Assembly (NCBI GenBank): GCA_002352125.1
Contig: DEHU01000011.1
Coordinates: forward strand, 1 to 6,383
DNA: 6,383 nucleotides
Direction: 5' to 3'
Source of the DNA: Competibacteraceae bacterium UBA2792
GTDB lineage: Bacteria > Pseudomonadota > Gammaproteobacteria > Competibacterales > Competibacteraceae
The notes under the pieces were generated by a model. The model was given only the letters and a program-made list of their open reading frames with translations, was not told the DNA's origin and did no database searches. Both the position numbers and the translations under genes were made by a program. This document shows, piece after piece, positions 6,152 to 6,383 of the stretch. Numbering within the stretch: position 1 is the stretch's first letter; each line of letters starts with the position of its first letter.

Positions 6152-6180
6152 AATCTATCGTGTCGCATGCATGGTTTCAA
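6152..6180 (-). promoter_or_regulatory. Candidate sigma-70 promoter of the DUF2189 gene
   Basis: On the minus strand TTGAAA (complement of 6175-6180; 5 of 6 to TTGACA) and TAGATT (complement of 6152-6157; 4 of 6 to TATAAT) are separated by exactly 17 bp. Transcription would begin near 6145, giving a leader of about 60 nt with the ribosome binding site at its end. The position between the upstream gene's terminator and the DUF2189 start agrees with this. Confidence 0.55.
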
Positions 6181-6218
6181 ACCAGAAGACCGTGCGAACG
6201 CGAAAGAGTTGCAGTAAC

Positions 6219-6242
6219 AAAAAAGGGGCTCCGTGGAGCCCC
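6219..6242 (-). terminator. Rho-independent terminator of the minus-strand glycosyltransferase gene
   Basis: GGGGCTCC (6225-6232) and GGAGCCCC (6235-6242) form a GC-rich stem; in practice 7 bp with a CGTG tetraloop (6232-6235). On the minus strand it is followed immediately by six T (complement of 6219-6224). It starts 42 nt after the stop of the gene at the right edge, and it insulates the DUF2189 promoter from read-through. Confidence 0.88.
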
Positions 6243-6284
6243 GCAGTACGTTTAATGTTTATCGAAATGCGAAGAGGGAATCTG

Positions 6285-6383
6285 TCAGTTCCTCTGGGGC
6301 CGCAACCGGCGATAGAGATCGTAGGTTTGTTGAGCGATGCTGCGCCAACTGTAGTGCCGTTCGACCCGTTCGCGGCCGGCTTG
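6285..6383 (-). CDS. Glycosyltransferase (GT-B type, glycogen-synthase/GT4-like), C-terminal fragment
   Basis: The minus strand carries 32 codons and a TGA stop (complement of 6285-6287); the rest lies beyond the window. The fragment reads GRERVERHYSWRSIAQQTY and then DLYRRL. This is the pattern of the last helix of GT-B glycosyltransferases of families GT4 and GT5, where an Arg/Glu-rich helix is followed by a short segment with a conserved Trp in (F/Y)xW and an aromatic near the end (TYxLYRRL). Such enzymes transfer sugars from nucleotide-sugar donors, in glycogen, exopolysaccharide or lipopolysaccharide synthesis. The fragment is too short to pick the substrate or to distinguish GT4 from GT5. 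The gene ends at its own terminator and is independent of the DUF2189 gene. Confidence 0.7.
   Translation of the reverse strand, partial: QAGRERVERHYSWRSIAQQTYDLYRRLRPQRN

Overview
The window looks like ordinary chromosome of a gammaproteobacterium with moderately high GC. The main support is a GlnD that aligns from end to end with the enterobacterial enzyme, an Nth whose catalytic and cluster residues fall at the same numbers as in E. coli, a DUF1841 gene directly behind nth, and a DUF2189 membrane protein. I cannot name the genus.

Layout. Positions 1-170 hold the 3' end of map (methionine aminopeptidase). It is followed after 24 nt by glnD (195-2933), the PII uridylyltransferase / uridylyl-removing nitrogen sensor. 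Positions 2934-3187 contain no intact gene; they hold a strong hairpin and what looks like the frameshifted C-terminal half of a VapC-type PIN toxin. On the minus strand, 3188-3811 encodes a small soluble protein made of three DUF2934 repeats plus a Lys/Arg-rich tail. The gap at 3812-4146 lies between this gene and the divergent nth. It carries two inverted repeats and, next to nth, a perfect Shine-Dalgarno sequence that serves a five-codon minicistron rather than nth. nth (endonuclease III, 4147-4785) and the DUF1841 gene (4785-5210) overlap in a TAATG junction and form a small operon. A bidirectional terminator (5236-5262) separates them from the convergent DUF2189 membrane-protein gene (minus strand, 5284-6084), which has a good ribosome binding site and a plausible sigma-70 promoter. 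The window ends with the last 32 codons of a glycosyltransferase on the minus strand, with its own terminator at 6219-6242.

How the genes relate. map-glnD is a housekeeping pair linking N-terminal Met removal and nitrogen sensing only by position. nth is base-excision repair; DUF1841 is its usual but uncharacterised companion. I see no phage, CRISPR array or intact insertion sequence, and no clear new multi-gene system. The most unusual parts are the triple DUF2934 gene with its structured leader, the leader of nth, and the decayed toxin.
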